This document shows positions 63,649 to 64,000 of a stretch of DNA of 64,000 bases, one piece after another. The notes beneath the pieces were generated by a model, which was given only the letters and a program-made list of their open reading frames with translations, had not been told where the DNA came from and made no database searches. Position 1 is the first letter of the stretch. The number at the start of each line of letters is the position of its first letter. A program made the position numbers and the translations under genes. The stretch comes from Dirofilaria immitis (lineage: Eukaryota; Nematoda; Chromadorea; Rhabditida; Onchocercidae): contig JAKNDB010000018.1 of the NCBI GenBank assembly GCA_024305405.1, positions 1 to 64,000 on the forward strand, in the 5' to 3' direction.

Positions 63649-64000
63649 GTTAGTATTTTCATCGAATAAACTAATCAGTTAATAATCTCAGTTTATCTGA
63701 TTATAAGACAAGTAATTGAGAATCTGGAATAAGTGCACAGTAATACACATGGTGTTCTCCATTATCTGATACTGTAAAGGATATTAATATTTCCAATGTA
63801 TAATGAAAATTTTGATATCTGTGATTGTCGGAGTGTTATTTTAGAATTGCGATTGCAAAACGTGTATTATTTATTTGCTAATATTTAATTCCATATAAAT
63901 TCTCATTTTTTCAAGAGCAATAAGGCTAGTCAACTTCATACTTTTGCATTAATGCATCTCAGGCAGCAATTTTCGGATTAATCAGCAATAGTATATCACT

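Overview
The window looks like nuclear DNA of a parasitic, probably filarial, nematode. It is strongly AT-rich. Its genes are split into many short exons by small introns with GT-AG borders. It carries a nematode-type 7TM chemoreceptor cluster and a BEL/Pao LTR retrotransposon. It also holds broken pieces of Wolbachia-type bacterial genes (rpoB, dnaK), as expected for a host lineage with past or present Wolbachia. The species cannot be fixed from sequence alone.

Layout. (1) 0-1.3 kb, minus strand: three exons that join in frame into a Tudor domain; the gene runs off the left edge. (2) 3.6-35.6 kb, minus strand: one giant gene, midasin (mdn-1/Rea1), the dynein-like AAA ATPase that remodels pre-60S ribosomes. 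About 55 exons encode the N-terminus, six AAA modules, a long helical linker, an Asp/Glu-rich region and the C-terminal MIDAS (VWA) domain. Its reading frame is broken at many places, mostly by what look like one-base losses in homopolymer runs. (3) 37.0-38.8 kb, minus strand: a decayed SUMO E1 subunit gene (aos-1/SAE1-like). (4) 39.5-40.5 kb: two unrelated Wolbachia-type fragments, dnaK (minus) and rpoB (plus). The rpoB piece covers the rifampicin-binding segment. (5) 40.6-41.8 kb: a large inverted repeat of about 475 bp per arm, whose spacer holds exon 1 of a chemoreceptor. (6) 41.9-64 kb: a cluster of srx-like serpentine receptor genes, pseudogenes and isolated exons, interrupted at 47.7-53.8 kb by a degenerate BEL/Pao element with two LTRs. 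One receptor copy (44.2-46.5 kb) is scrambled: its second exon is inverted and a 41-bp piece of that exon is triplicated. Another copy (56.6-59.0 kb) keeps its exons in order. Two first exons on the plus strand (62.7 and 63.6 kb) show that the cluster continues past the right edge.

Functionally the left half is housekeeping (ribosome assembly, perhaps a germline or RNA-binding Tudor protein). The right half is fast-evolving sensory and repeat DNA where bacterial transfers, duplications, inversions and a retroelement have accumulated. All exon borders come from reading splice motifs by eye and are approximate.
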